From the NCBI GenBank assembly GCA_004299235.1, contig SCQL01000002.1:1-64000 (forward strand): DNA of 64,000 bases, in the 5' to 3' direction. The position numbers were made by a program, and so were the translations under genes. The stretch's first letter is position 1. Every line of letters begins with the position of its first letter. The notes under the pieces were generated by a model that saw only the letters and a list, made by a program, of their open reading frames with translations, was not told the origin of the DNA and made no database searches. Origin of the DNA: a bacterium. GTDB lineage: Bacteria > Chloroflexota > Dormibacteria > Dormibacterales > Dormibacteraceae. This document shows, piece after piece, positions 12,719 to 21,314 of the stretch.

Positions 12719-13429
12719 GTGGCAGAAGCCTTTCCGTCGCGCGCCCAGATCCGGAAGGCCGCCAGCGTCATTCGTCATCTTTCCGATCCAGACCGTCGCA
12801 GCACCTACGACGAGTTTGTCAGGGCGATCGAAACGATCCAGCTTTTCCGAGCTGCTCACCAAACACCTCTTGTGAAGGCCAACATGGGCCTACGCTCGAT
12901 CGCATCTTCGCTGAAGATCGACGCAGTGATCTCACAGCGGCTAAAGCGAATGGCGACGATCATGGACAAGCTGCACCGACACCCCACCATGGACCTGTCT
13001 CGAATGCAGGACATTGGCGGTTGCCGCGCCGTCGTGCGATCGATCGAAGACCTGCGTCGCATTGAGCGAAAGCTGAAGCACAACCGGCCACCGGTCGGCT
13101 ATGACGACTACATCCTCAACCCCCGGGCGTCGGGGTACCGGGCGGTCCACGTCGTTGTCTGTTACGAAGATCAAGAGGGGATCGACAGGCGCATCGAAGT
13201 TCAGCTTCGGACCCCCCTCATGCACTCCTGGGCCATCGCCGTTGAGCGGCTCTCGGGGCGTCTTGACGTCGACGTCAAGAGTGGCTTCGGCCCCGGGGAG
13301 GTTCAGGTCTGGCTGGCGGCGATCTCGGAGGCGATGGCCTTGGAGGAACGGGGCGCTCCGGTTCCCGACAGCCTGCGTCTCAAGATCGCCGAAGCGCGCC
13401 AAGCCGGGGCGCCCTTTGTGGGAGACTAG
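12719..13429 (+). CDS. RelA/SpoT nucleotidyltransferase-domain protein (small alarmone synthetase-like)
   Basis: A 236-residue protein with only the RelA/SpoT synthetase fold, no HD hydrolase, TGS or ACT domain. Core motifs are present: a basic G-loop region (RLKRMATIMDKL, ~80-92), MQDIGGCRAVV (~100-110, the Mg-binding Asp of the family's DIAGxR motif), SGYRAVHVVV (~140) and IEVQLRTPLMHSW (~160, catalytic Glu). Such proteins either make (p)ppGpp/(p)ppApp or, as toxSAS, pyrophosphorylate tRNA. GTG at 12719 sits 6 bases after a TAGCTT box. The stop is 4 bases before the ATG of an 85-residue partner, so the two are almost certainly co-transcribed. Synthetase versus toxin cannot be decided from sequence alone. 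Confidence 0.85.
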   Translation: MAEAFPSRAQIRKAASVIRHLSDPDRRSTYDEFVRAIETIQLFRAAHQTPLVKANMGLRSIASSLKIDAVISQRLKRMATIMDKLHRHPTMDLSRMQDIGGCRAVVRSIEDLRRIERKLKHNRPPVGYDDYILNPRASGYRAVHVVVCYEDQEGIDRRIEVQLRTPLMHSWAIAVERLSGRLDVDVKSGFGPGEVQVWLAAISEAMALEERGAPVPDSLRLKIAEARQAGAPFVGD

Positions 13430-13433
13430 CTAA

Positions 13434-13691
13434 ATGAGCAAGGGCATCAAGCACTTCCTGATCGTCTTCGACCATGACAAAGGTGTCATGGAGGAACTGA
13501 TCTCGTTCGAAGAAGACGGGGAACGGGCGGTGGCCGCATACTCAGCCAAGGAGAAGGAGCTTCAGGACCGGAAGCTGGTCGAGATCGTCCTGATCGGGGC
13601 CGACTCCCTGGAGACTGTCGAGCAAACCCACGCCAACTACTTCGACGGGAGCGTCGCCGTTTCCAAGTATCTGGAAGGCGTCAACCCCTAG
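13434..13691 (+). CDS. 85-residue partner protein of the RelA/SpoT gene, unknown function
   Basis: A small acidic protein starting with MSKGIKHFLIVFDHDKG and containing IVLIGADSLETVEQTHANYF. It has alternating beta and helical segments, no signal peptide and no membrane span. It begins 4 bases after the RelA/SpoT stop, so it is translationally linked to it. I do not recognise a named family. Position and size suit either an antitoxin for a toxSAS-type toxin or a regulator of the synthetase; both are inference. The intergenic stretch up to tRNA-Pro (13692-13903) shows only a promoter-like box. Confidence 0.8.
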   Translation: MSKGIKHFLIVFDHDKGVMEELISFEEDGERAVAAYSAKEKELQDRKLVEIVLIGADSLETVEQTHANYFDGSVAVSKYLEGVNP

Positions 13692-13813
13692 GGTCTAGCA
13701 CCGGGCACCCGCGGGGGGCGCCGCCTATCGTCCCGTCGGTCTGCCGACGTGCGACGCATCGGCGCACGAACCCGGCAGGCTCCCGCACACAGCCCGCTCC
13801 GACAGGCCACGGG

Positions 13814-13819
13814 TAGAAT
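13814..13819 (+). promoter_or_regulatory. Probable -10 box of the tRNA-Pro promoter
   Basis: GGGTAGAATCG at 13811-13821 contains TAGAAT. The same 11-mer occurs 41 bases before the tRNA-His gene (48275-48285), supporting its role as a tRNA promoter element. It lies about 85 bases before the mature tRNA-Pro. Confidence 0.45.
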
Positions 13820-13903
13820 CGATCCCCTGATCCGGCATGCATGGCGCCCGAATCGCCAAGCGCCATGCGATGGCGGAAGGAGCGAATCAGTTGCCCATGT
13901 GAT

Positions 13904-13980
13904 CGGGGAGTAGCGCAGCTCGGTAGCGCACTTGACTGGGGGTCAAGTGGTCGCGGGTTCAAATCCCGCCTCCCCGACCA
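13904..13980 (+). tRNA. tRNA-Pro (anticodon GGG)
   Basis: A 77-base cloverleaf with encoded CCA. Acceptor CGGGGAG pairs with CTCCCCG, the anticodon stem is CTTGA/TCAAG with loop CTGGGGG giving anticodon GGG, and the T-arm is GCGGG-TTCAAAT-CCCGC. C1 and discriminator A are as expected for proline. Accessory DNA begins directly downstream, and a degenerate copy of its 3' end lies at 19148-19179. Confidence 0.97.
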
Positions 13981-14175
13981 TTCCGACCTTATTTCAACCC
14001 ACAAGATCTAGGAATGGGCACCGCGCGACTACAACATATTGCGGCTATGGGTAGCGGAGTGGGGAGAATAGGTACGGGATTTGAACCGGTCGGCTCCTCG
14101 ATCGAGTTCGGTGGGCCTCGGGCGAAAGTGGTCTGGTCCTGGGGCTTCAACCGGCGACCATTGGGACCGGCTCTG

Positions 14176-14181
14176 TAAAGT
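14176..14181 (+). promoter_or_regulatory. -10-like box before the large lipoprotein gene
   Basis: TAAAGT, four bases before the TTG at 14186. The same hexamer stands 7 bases before the ATG at 42874. The shorter spacing makes this a weaker case. Confidence 0.35.
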
Positions 14182-14185
14182 TTCA

Positions 14186-17100
14186 TTGGTCAAGGCTTTA
14201 GCCCCGATCTGCGGCGCGATCATCCTTCTTGTGTCCGGCTGCACAACTAACGCGCCGGCGCCAAGCGCCGTCTCGCCTCTGACGAAGGCTCCGACCTTTA
14301 CGCCGCCGGCCAGACTGGCCGGCCTGGATCCCCGAACCGGAGGGGCTATGCCGCAGTGCCCCGCGGGGCCAACGCCGCCCATCGCCAGCCCGACCCGGCC
14401 GGCCAAACCGTCGAGTGGTGCGCCCGCCATGGCGATCACCGGCCAGGTTGGCGGCGACTCGGGAGCGGTGGCCGCTGCCGGCAACCTCATGTATGTGGGC
14501 GCCGGACCACGCGTTCTTGTGGTCGACGTATCCATACCCGGCAAGCCGGTCGAGATCGGAGAGACACCGATCCTCGGCGGTGAAGTCACAGGCATCGCGG
14601 TCAATTCAGGTTTGGCAGCCGTTTCGGCTGGATCGGCAGGCGTCTATCTGTTCGACGTGTCTGCGCCGAAAGACCCGAAACTGCTCGGTTCATATTCAGC
14701 GCCGGGTTTTGCCCATGGGGTGGTGCTTCTGGGCAACCGCTATGCCCTGGTGGCGGATGGTCCAGCGGGGTTTGCAGTGCTCGACATTGCCAACCGGCAA
14801 AAGCCAAAGCTCGCGGGGGCAGCTTTCGGCAATAACGACATTTTGGATGTAGCCGTCAACGGGAATTTCGCCTATCTCGCCGCAGCCGATGCGGGACTGC
14901 TTGTAGCCGACATCTCGAAGCCCGACAAGCCCACTGAGGTTGGCCGGTTGGCCACTCCCGGATTCGCGTACGGGGTGGCCGTCTCGGGGAACACGGTGGT
15001 CGTTGCCGACGGTTGGGCGGGGATTGCCGTCGTCGATGTCCGCGACGCCAGTCATCCGAAATCCTTGGGCATCCAGGCGACGACCAGTTGGGCTCTCGGC
15101 GTGGCGGAGGATTCAACCAGCGCGTATGTGGCGAGTGCTTCGGGAGGCCTCGAGGTAATCAATCTCAAGAAGACGGCGCCGTTCACGACAGCCGGAACAT
15201 TCCCAGTCGACGGCCGCGCGGTTCGGGTGGTGATCGACGGTGGCATCGCCTACCTCGTGGACAGCTTCTCGGGCGTGACCCTTCTTGACGTGACTCGCGG
15301 AGGCACGCCACGCGAGATCGGCGCGTTTTCGACAGGCGGCTTCGTCGCCGCCGCAGCGGTGCAGCAAGGTCTGGGTTACGTTGCGACTCAGACCGAGGGC
15401 TTGCGTGTCGTCAATCTAGAGCAGCCGGCGCGGCCGGTCGTGGTGGGTGGAGTGGCTACCGTCGCCGAAGGCGGTGCGATGGCGGTGGTGGGCAACAACG
15501 CCCTGATGTCAATGGTGGAGCCGGTAGGCACGCTCACCGCGGGCTCGACCGTGTTGGGCGTTGACGTCTCGGCCGGCGCCCCTCCACGAGCCGGGCCTCC
15601 GCAAGCTCTCCCGGAGAGCGGAGTCACCCGCGATCTGGCTGTCGAGGGGGGCATCGTCTACTACGCCATGGAGTCCGGCCTGACCATCGTTGACGGCCGG
15701 CAGTCACCGCCCTGCATGCTGAGCTTTCTCCCGACCGCCAATGTCAGCACCGGGGTCGCGGTGTCGGGGAGCCTGGCATATGTCGGCACCGGATCCGGAC
15801 TCGTCGCAGTCGACATTTCGGATCCCCGAAACCCTCGACTGATCAGCACGCTGTCCCCGGGCGGCTTCTTCCCTCCAGATGCGGACGCGGTGGATGTTTC
15901 CGGAAACCTGGCCGCCTTGATCGGTTCGAGTGGTGGACTGACATCTGAGCTCGCTTTGGCCGATGTCACGAACCCGGCAGACATGCGCGGCCTCGGAACA
16001 CTGCGGCTTCCCGCTTCCTATACGGGGCGGCCGCGGATGCTGGCGTTTGCCGATGGCCGCCTTTACGTCGCCGACGGTGCGGCGGGCCTGCTGGCGATCG
16101 ACATCACAGATCCGCTCCACCCCTCGATCGCGGCTCAGCTGCGTGTACCGGGAGGCGCCGAAGGGGTCGTGATGGAAGGCCACTATGCCTACGTCGCGGG
16201 AGGTAGTGGCGGCCTGATCATCGTCGATCGCGGTCCCGGCCCCACGGCGATGGTAACTTCGAATGGCGAGCCGGTAGCCGACAATCCGTCCACTTCGGCC
16301 GCCGTTGACGCTCGCCTCGACGCCTATCAGGCCGGGCCGCGAACCGGTCCATGCGGCTCACCCTTACCGCCGTGCCCGAGCCCGCCCCCGGGAACCCTCG
16401 CCACCTGCAAGGTCACGACCGCAGCCGATGCAGATCCCGGAAGCCTGCGCGATTGCCTGCAGCAGATCGATACCGGCGGCACCGTCACGTTCGATCCTGC
16501 GGCATTTCCACCCGGTGCGCCAGTAACGATTCAGCCGCATCAGCCGCTATCAATCTACCGCGACAACATCACCCTGGACGCCACAGGCGCCGGCGTCGTC
16601 ATCGATGGTTCGGCGCTTGCCGGAGGCAATGGCGGCTCGGATGGTCTTGTGATCAACTCGAACGGAAACACGGTGAGCGGCCTGGAGGTGATCCACTTTC
16701 CCGGTTCAGGGATCGCGTTGGGCGGGAGCCACACCACCATTGCTCGCAACGTGCTCAGCGGCAATGGAATCGCCGGTCTGAGTCTCTGCTGCGCGGGGCC
16801 CACCGATGATCGAATCGTCGGCAACCGGATAGGGACCGATGCAACTGGGTCGAAAGCGCTCGGCAATGGCCATTCCGGTATCAGCGTCGGCGGGGCCAAG
16901 AGAATCACGATCGGCGGCCCTGCCCTCGCCGACAGGAACGTGATCAGCGGTAACGGTCAGGACGAGCTGGACCTGAAGGGACTCTCGGATTCGGTTATCG
17001 AGAACAACTACATCGGAACGGATGTCGCCGGGTCGAGGGCGCTGGACGCCGCGAACCGCCAGGCTGCGATCCTCATGTACTCGGGCTGTCCACGTAACGT

Positions 17101-17791
17101 GATCAAAAACAACGTGATCGCTGGGACGCTGACCCTGACCGATGACTACACCTCATACAACGAGGTTTTCGGGAACATGATCGGGACCGATGCCAGCGGG
17201 GCACACCGCCTGGCCCTTGCAGGAGGCGAGGCGAATGTCACCGTAGCTTCCACCGCCGATTTCAACCGCATCGGTGGATCAACGCCGTCCGACCGAAACG
17301 TGGTCACAGACCAGGTGGCGGTGGCTGGACCGCACAACGTTGTCATCGGCAACGCGATCGGTGTCTCCGTGGACTACAAGACCGTCTTCTGGCCAGGATC
17401 GCTCCCGTCGACGTTCCCATTTCCACCGAACGGGTTCCCTCCAGTCGACCTACAGGGGTCGGATGACTACGTGCTCGACAATTCAATTGCCGGCGGTGCC
17501 CACGCCGCGATCCAGCTGAGCGCGTCGGCCAGCTTCGACCTCATCGCCGGCAACTACGTTGGAACCGACGCGGCCGGCGCAGCGGTACTCGTTCCGTCAG
17601 CCGGCATCGTGCTCGAAGATGCGTGGAACGATTTCATACAGGACAATGTCGTCGCCACCGCTTCGGGTCCGCGCATCACCATCGTGACCGGCAGCGCGTC
17701 AAACTGGGTTCGAGACAACAAATTGCCCGGGTCTGGCCCTGGCCTTGCGGATATGGGTAAAGACGACATCGCTTCCGGCAACAGCTCCTGA
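14186..17791 (+). CDS. Large lipoprotein: LVIVD-repeat beta-propeller plus parallel beta-helix
   Basis: About 1201 residues. The N-terminus (LVKALAPICGAIILLVSGC) is a signal peptide with lipobox LVSGC, so it should be lipid-anchored outside the membrane. Residues ~80-700 hold around ten ~40-residue repeats with cores such as GLLVADISKPDKPTEVG and GIAVVDVRDASHPKSLG, the LVIVD pattern, predicted to fold as propeller blades. From ~760 on comes a right-handed beta-helix with recurring NVISGN and NYIGTDAAG-type turns. No catalytic motif is obvious; such proteins are usually surface adhesins or glycan-binding. The TTG start is chosen because the signal peptide begins there; the frame is open further up to 14081. 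The gene stands alone just downstream of tRNA-Pro. Confidence 0.85.
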   Translation: MVKALAPICGAIILLVSGCTTNAPAPSAVSPLTKAPTFTPPARLAGLDPRTGGAMPQCPAGPTPPIASPTRPAKPSSGAPAMAITGQVGGDSGAVAAAGNLMYVGAGPRVLVVDVSIPGKPVEIGETPILGGEVTGIAVNSGLAAVSAGSAGVYLFDVSAPKDPKLLGSYSAPGFAHGVVLLGNRYALVADGPAGFAVLDIANRQKPKLAGAAFGNNDILDVAVNGNFAYLAAADAGLLVADISKPDKPTEVGRLATPGFAYGVAVSGNTVVVADGWAGIAVVDVRDASHPKSLGIQATTSWALGVAEDSTSAYVASASGGLEVINLKKTAPFTTAGTFPVDGRAVRVVIDGGIAYLVDSFSGVTLLDVTRGGTPREIGAFSTGGFVAAAAVQQGLGYVATQTEGLRVVNLEQPARPVVVGGVATVAEGGAMAVVGNNALMSMVEPVGTLTAGSTVLGVDVSAGAPPRAGPPQALPESGVTRDLAVEGGIVYYAMESGLTIVDGRQSPPCMLSFLPTANVSTGVAVSGSLAYVGTGSGLVAVDISDPRNPRLISTLSPGGFFPPDADAVDVSGNLAALIGSSGGLTSELALADVTNPADMRGLGTLRLPASYTGRPRMLAFADGRLYVADGAAGLLAIDITDPLHPSIAAQLRVPGGAEGVVMEGHYAYVAGGSGGLIIVDRGPGPTAMVTSNGEPVADNPSTSAAVDARLDAYQAGPRTGPCGSPLPPCPSPPPGTLATCKVTTAADADPGSLRDCLQQIDTGGTVTFDPAAFPPGAPVTIQPHQPLSIYRDNITLDATGAGVVIDGSALAGGNGGSDGLVINSNGNTVSGLEVIHFPGSGIALGGSHTTIARNVLSGNGIAGLSLCCAGPTDDRIVGNRIGTDATGSKALGNGHSGISVGGAKRITIGGPALADRNVISGNGQDELDLKGLSDSVIENNYIGTDVAGSRALDAANRQAAILMYSGCPRNVIKNNVIAGTLTLTDDYTSYNEVFGNMIGTDASGAHRLALAGGEANVTVASTADFNRIGGSTPSDRNVVTDQVAVAGPHNVVIGNAIGVSVDYKTVFWPGSLPSTFPFPPNGFPPVDLQGSDDYVLDNSIAGGAHAAIQLSASASFDLIAGNYVGTDAAGAAVLVPSAGIVLEDAWNDFIQDNVVATASGPRITIVTGSASNWVRDNKLPGSGPGLADMGKDDIASGNSS

Positions 17792-17985
17792 GGGGAATCT
17801 GCCGCGAAGAGGCCAGAGTCCCAGGGCGCTTAAAGTGGCGAAAAGTCACTGGTCGTCGATCGGCGTAGCCGGGAAGGTCTCCAACTCGGGCCAGTACACT
17901 CACGGCGCCAATGAGCCAGCCCCCGCCTCAGTTCTCCGAACTCCACGTAGCGAGGCGTCTGCGTGACCAACTTTTTGAACCCCAC
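17792..17985. other. Intergenic, nothing recognised
   Basis: No gene or clear signal is seen between the large lipoprotein and the intron-like hairpins. Confidence 0.5.
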
Positions 17986-18052
17986 AGCCGGATGAGGAGA
18001 ACCTGATGTCCGGTTCGATGAGGGGCGGCTGGGGGCTTTGGCCGAACCAGTC
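17986..18052 (+). other. Possible group II intron 3' remnant (domain V and VI-like hairpins)
   Basis: AGCCGGA at 17986 pairs with TCCGGTT at 18009, enclosing a short AGG/CCT stem with an AGAA loop. This resembles the ~34-base domain V of group II introns, including the starting AGC and the following TTCGATGAGG often seen after it. A second hairpin (GGCTGG 18027 with CCAGTC 18047, inner GGC-TTTG-GCC) would be domain VI. The domain V match is imperfect (30 rather than 34 bases, weak upper stem). No reverse transcriptase gene is nearby. Confidence 0.35.
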
Positions 18053-18093
18053 GACTTAACTCATACATCCCAATATGCGGCTCGCCGCCGCGG

Positions 18094-18726
18094 TCAGGTT
18101 TGCAGGTTCACGGTGAACGAGCCCGGTTCTGTGTGATACACCGGATTTGTGCCTGCGGAGACATTCGCGCCATGCGTGAACCCTGTGAACGAACCGGTCA
18201 TGCTATTGCCCGATCTTTGGAAACTGCCTACTGGCGTACCACCCGGACCGAGTAGCCCTAAGAACGTCGCGGACCCAACCGTGCCGGTGAGTTGGTATGA
18301 CAAATTCGCGTCACCGAAGAAGTCCGCCCCGGAAGCGGGATTGGCGTTGTCGTGCGTGAATCCGCAGTTCCTCAACATCGAGGCAGTGCTACCGCTCGTG
18401 TGGAAAGTGAGGGTTACGTCGACATGGCCGGCGTCTGAGCCGGGGCGGACATCCATTTCTACCTGCGTCGGCCAAGTTGCGGTGGCCGCTACATCAGTGC
18501 AGAGGGGCGTGTCTCGTCCACCAGGTTGGTCGAAAACCATATTGCCGCAATTAACACATTTGGTTACGACCACGACGGAGACGGACGTGGAGCTGATCCA
18601 GGTGCCGACTGGTCCGTGACTCCCTGCCGATCCTTGGGTCGCTGTCGGACTCTGTCCCGAGCCGTTGGCACTGCAGGCGGCCAGAAGTAGCGGAACGATC
18701 AGGAGGGAATTTCGGAGAATCCTCAC
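18094..18726 (-). CDS. Secreted lipoprotein of unknown function
   Basis: A 210-residue protein with a signal peptide and lipobox (IVPLLLAACS), a Ser/Thr/Gly-rich linker, and a beta-rich body with four cysteines (CVNCG, PLCTD and RNCGF segments) that may form disulfides outside the cell. GTG at 18726 has a Shine-Dalgarno (GGAGG) 8 bases upstream. No known domain is recognised. It is flanked by remnants and stands alone. Confidence 0.75.
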   Translation of the reverse strand: MRILRNSLLIVPLLLAACSANGSGQSPTATQGSAGSHGPVGTWISSTSVSVVVVTKCVNCGNMVFDQPGGRDTPLCTDVAATATWPTQVEMDVRPGSDAGHVDVTLTFHTSGSTASMLRNCGFTHDNANPASGADFFGDANLSYQLTGTVGSATFLGLLGPGGTPVGSFQRSGNSMTGSFTGFTHGANVSAGTNPVYHTEPGSFTVNLQT

Positions 18727-18816
18727 GGGTGGGCCTCCATTCGATGCTTAGCCACGTCCGTCGGAGTCTAACTAACTCCGACGGCCGATATTCGATGCTC
18801 TCGCGCCAGGATTTCC

Positions 18817-19106
18817 ATGCCCACCACGGAGGATCGCGCGCCTCGGTGTCGGTTGTGGGGCGGGCGAGCTTCTGGCCGGCGCCTTGGACCCGACTATCGG
18901 CTCCGGCTCCTGACGGGACAGTCGGCGATGCCGACTTCTCGGGCCGGACTTGGACCGGTGTATTCGAACCGCTCACCGATCCTGCTTACTATGCTCAGGT
19001 CGAGGTCGATCCGGAAACCGCGACGATCGCGTGGCCGGATGGACTGGACATGGCCCCGGAAGCCCTCGATGAGGAAGCGCGCAAGCATCCGCTGACCGTT
19101 GCGTAA
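18817..19106 (+). pseudogene. DUF2442-like gene, frameshifted
   Basis: The frame running to 19106 encodes GTVGDADFSGRTWTGVFEPL followed by DPAYYAQVEVDPETATIAWP, matching the C-terminal part of DUF2442 proteins. The expected preceding strand (GPDYRLRLLTG) appears in another frame just upstream, so a frameshift near 18910-18920 has broken the gene. DUF2442 genes usually pair with a DUF4160 toxin-like gene, which is absent here. Confidence 0.5.
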
Positions 19107-19147
19107 CCGCGGAGCAACTCGAGCACCGATTTGTTCGAACGCCGTGA

Positions 19148-19179
19148 GGGGTTCAAATAGTGTCCCGTCACCCCGACCA
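19148..19179 (+). repeat. Degenerate copy of the tRNA-Pro 3' end (possible attachment-site remnant)
   Basis: GGGTTCAAAT, then AGTGT, CCCG, three mismatched bases and CCCCGACCA reproduce the T-arm and acceptor end of tRNA-Pro (13961-13980) with a 5-base insertion. No other tRNA parts precede it. It could mark the distal end of DNA that once integrated at the tRNA. Confidence 0.4.
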
Positions 19180-19507
19180 AAACTTGAATCCAAAACGTAT
19201 CGCATCGCCCCCACCAAAAAGTCGCTCGGCTACCTGAGGTTGGTTCCGCTACCGCGAGCTGCTGTGCGACCGAAGCCTGCTGTGCTAACCCATCCTCACT
19301 GCTTCGCGGACGTTGGGTACACGTCGGATCCTGGGCTAACTGGGGAACCAGGGCGACCACCCCGTTTGAAACCGGTGTGTAAGAGCAGGAGAGCGATTCG
19401 GCCGACACTGAAGGTGGGTCTGGCTACACCGCGACACTCGCCGCCGTAGGGCGAGCGGTACACGCGGAAGGCGACCGGCCACTCGTCACGGATCAGCCGC
19501 AGCCTGT
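19180..19507. other. Non-coding or eroded DNA
   Basis: No intact gene. Short open stretches (for example one ending SADEFDRLLVRVGF near 19560 on the plus strand) cannot be assigned and overlap the ROK gene's 3' end. Confidence 0.4.
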
Positions 19508-20215
19508 TCAGCGCGGACGAGTTCGACCGGCTGTTAGTCCGGGTCGGTTTCGTGTGCGTTTAGGCATAGCCTTCCACAGTCGATAGCCGCCGGCGATTGC
19601 ATTTGCGTTGGAGCCGAGCCGCACGCCCTTCGGCAACTTGCGTAGGAACTTTGCGTTACCGCCGCCGACGACAACATCGTCGGGTTCTAGGGCGGCTCGC
19701 AATCGAGTGAGCACGGCCGCGACATTGCGGCGCCATTTCTTCTTGCCCAGTCGGTCCAATGCCGCCTTGCCAACCCGGTCCTCATATGTCTGGCCAGTCT
19801 TGTAAGGCAGGTGGGCAAGTTCCATCGGCTCGAGCTGACCGTCGACGATGAGCGCCGAGCCGAGTCCCGTGCCCAGCCCGAGGAAGAGCATGCGGCCGCC
19901 CTTGTAACTTCCCAGAGCCTGCATTGCGGCGTCGTTGATCACGCGCACGGGATGGCCAAACGCCTTCGCGAAGTCGAACCCGACCCATCCGCCTCCCAGG
20001 TTGACCGGCTCGCTTACCGGCTTGCCATGCAGAACCGGTCCGGGGTAGCCAATCGCCACGACCGAGTATCGCCATCCGGCAGTTCCGTCTTGAACCTGTC
20101 GCACCATCTCGATTGCAGTCATCTTCGGACCGGATCGAATCTCGAGAGGCTTCCTGCGACCCGTGGCGAGCGCTTTGACATGGGTGCCACCGACATCGAT
20201 TACGAGGATGTCCAA
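19508..20215 (-). CDS. ROK-family sugar kinase (glucokinase-like)
   Basis: A 235-residue kinase of the ROK/hexokinase-like ATPase fold. The phosphate-1 motif DVGGTHVKAL is at the N-terminus, INDAAMQALG carries the catalytic Asp, and LGLGTGLGSALIVDG is the phosphate-2 region. The typical ROK Cys-rich zinc motif is absent, as in the short polyphosphate-glucokinase-like branch. It probably phosphorylates glucose; whether ATP or polyphosphate is the donor is not visible. TTG at 20215 gives a normal N-terminus and lies 11 bases after TATGCT (20227-20232). The frame is open upstream to 20419, but that part does not look like the family. Confidence 0.8.
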   Translation of the reverse strand: MDILVIDVGGTHVKALATGRRKPLEIRSGPKMTAIEMVRQVQDGTAGWRYSVVAIGYPGPVLHGKPVSEPVNLGGGWVGFDFAKAFGHPVRVINDAAMQALGSYKGGRMLFLGLGTGLGSALIVDGQLEPMELAHLPYKTGQTYEDRVGKAALDRLGKKKWRRNVAAVLTRLRAALEPDDVVVGGGNAKFLRKLPKGVRLGSNANAIAGGYRLWKAMPKRTRNRPGLTAGRTRPR

Positions 20216-20899
20216 AGTCGAACCGGAGCATAGACTGCCCACACCGACAATCGGTGGGTGAATGGCGACATGGGCGCACTCAATACCGATGGAGCCGTAA
20301 GAACCGACTGCGGCATCACGAAGTTCCTTGCAAGACACGAGAACTCTGCGTTGCCGGGTTGCGAGACATGCGCTCCACAGCTGTTTCGCTGCTGCGAGAT
20401 CTGACCAACACGCCAGCACCTGAGGCGATCAGTCAGCCAGCGGCGAATCTGAAGGCAGCGACCCAACAATTCATCGACCGGGTAGATGCATCGATTCGCA
20501 CAGTGCAACAGCCTGGCAGCGACTACGTCAACGCTGCGGACAATCTCGACCTTCATGCGCTCAACCTCGCCGCCGGCGGAGTGGTCTGCTGGCCGGCGAA
20601 CGTTATCCCAGCCGAGGCGGGCGAAAGCGGCGCCGGTTACGTTTGCCATTAACAGGTACTGGGCAAGTGGCGCTCTGTCGAAACCAGTTGGGGCAAAGAC
20701 AGCAGCGGGTTGTTGAGATCGTCGGAAAGCAAGCGCGGCGCGCCCTGCTGAAACCTTGCCCATGTAGTAGTTCAAGTAGCAAACCGTCGGAAAAACGCTT
20801 CAAATCTGGACGGAACACATGGCTCCTTTAGAACTTTGGAATTGAAACCGATCGTTTCGGCGATTTCGGGACGGAAGTTCGCAGAGTTCGGGACCGTGA
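20216..20899. other. Unassigned stretch
   Basis: A plus-strand frame from ATG 20368 to 20652 could encode 94 residues beginning MRSTAVSLLRDLTN and ending GAGYVCH, with moderately protein-like composition. No promoter, ribosome site or family resemblance supports it. The opposite strand is open as well. I see no confident gene here. Confidence 0.3.
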
Positions 20900-21226
20900 G
20901 CGAACAACAGCGGCGTATCGGGTACCGGCCAGGTCGTCAAGGGTTCCGGGGCGTTTACCATCACCATAAAGCTCACGGGAATGGCCCCCGGTTCCAGTCA
21001 TATCTCCCACGTCCACGCCGGTTCATGCGCGAAACCCGGTGGCATCGCCTACGCCTTGAGTCAGGTGATTGCGGATTCCTCGGGCGCGGCAACGGTGGTC
21101 AGCCAGGTGCCGGCTGAGTACGCGGTCCCGGCGGGAGGCTGGTACGTCAACGTCCACCACGGCCCAGACTTGACCGCTCCAGTCAACGGCCCGAGCATCT
21201 CGTGCGGGGATCTGCCCGCGGCCTGA
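20900..21226 (+). pseudogene. 5'-truncated secreted CHRD-like domain protein
   Basis: After an in-frame stop at 20897-20899 the frame encodes a beta-rich stretch ([48 protein letters not shown]), the pattern of CHRD-like extracellular domains with paired cysteines and conserved HVHAG and NVH. Only ATG 20981 is available as a start and would begin in mid-domain, with no signal peptide, so the gene looks truncated at its 5' end. Confidence 0.5.
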
Positions 21227-21314
21227 CTCACGGCCGCCTTCTTCACCGTGCGTTGACAACCGAGTGCGCATTTCAATCACGATCTGCGGGACACCCGGTG
21301 ATCAAGACTCCATA

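Noticed and set aside
13681-14004. 107-codon minus-strand frame over tRNA-Pro
   Set aside because: It is the familiar translation of a tRNA gene's complement, not a protein.
20200-20775. 191-codon minus-strand frame upstream of the ROK kinase
   Set aside because: No family resemblance and no ribosome site; it overlaps a comparable open frame on the other strand, so neither is supported.
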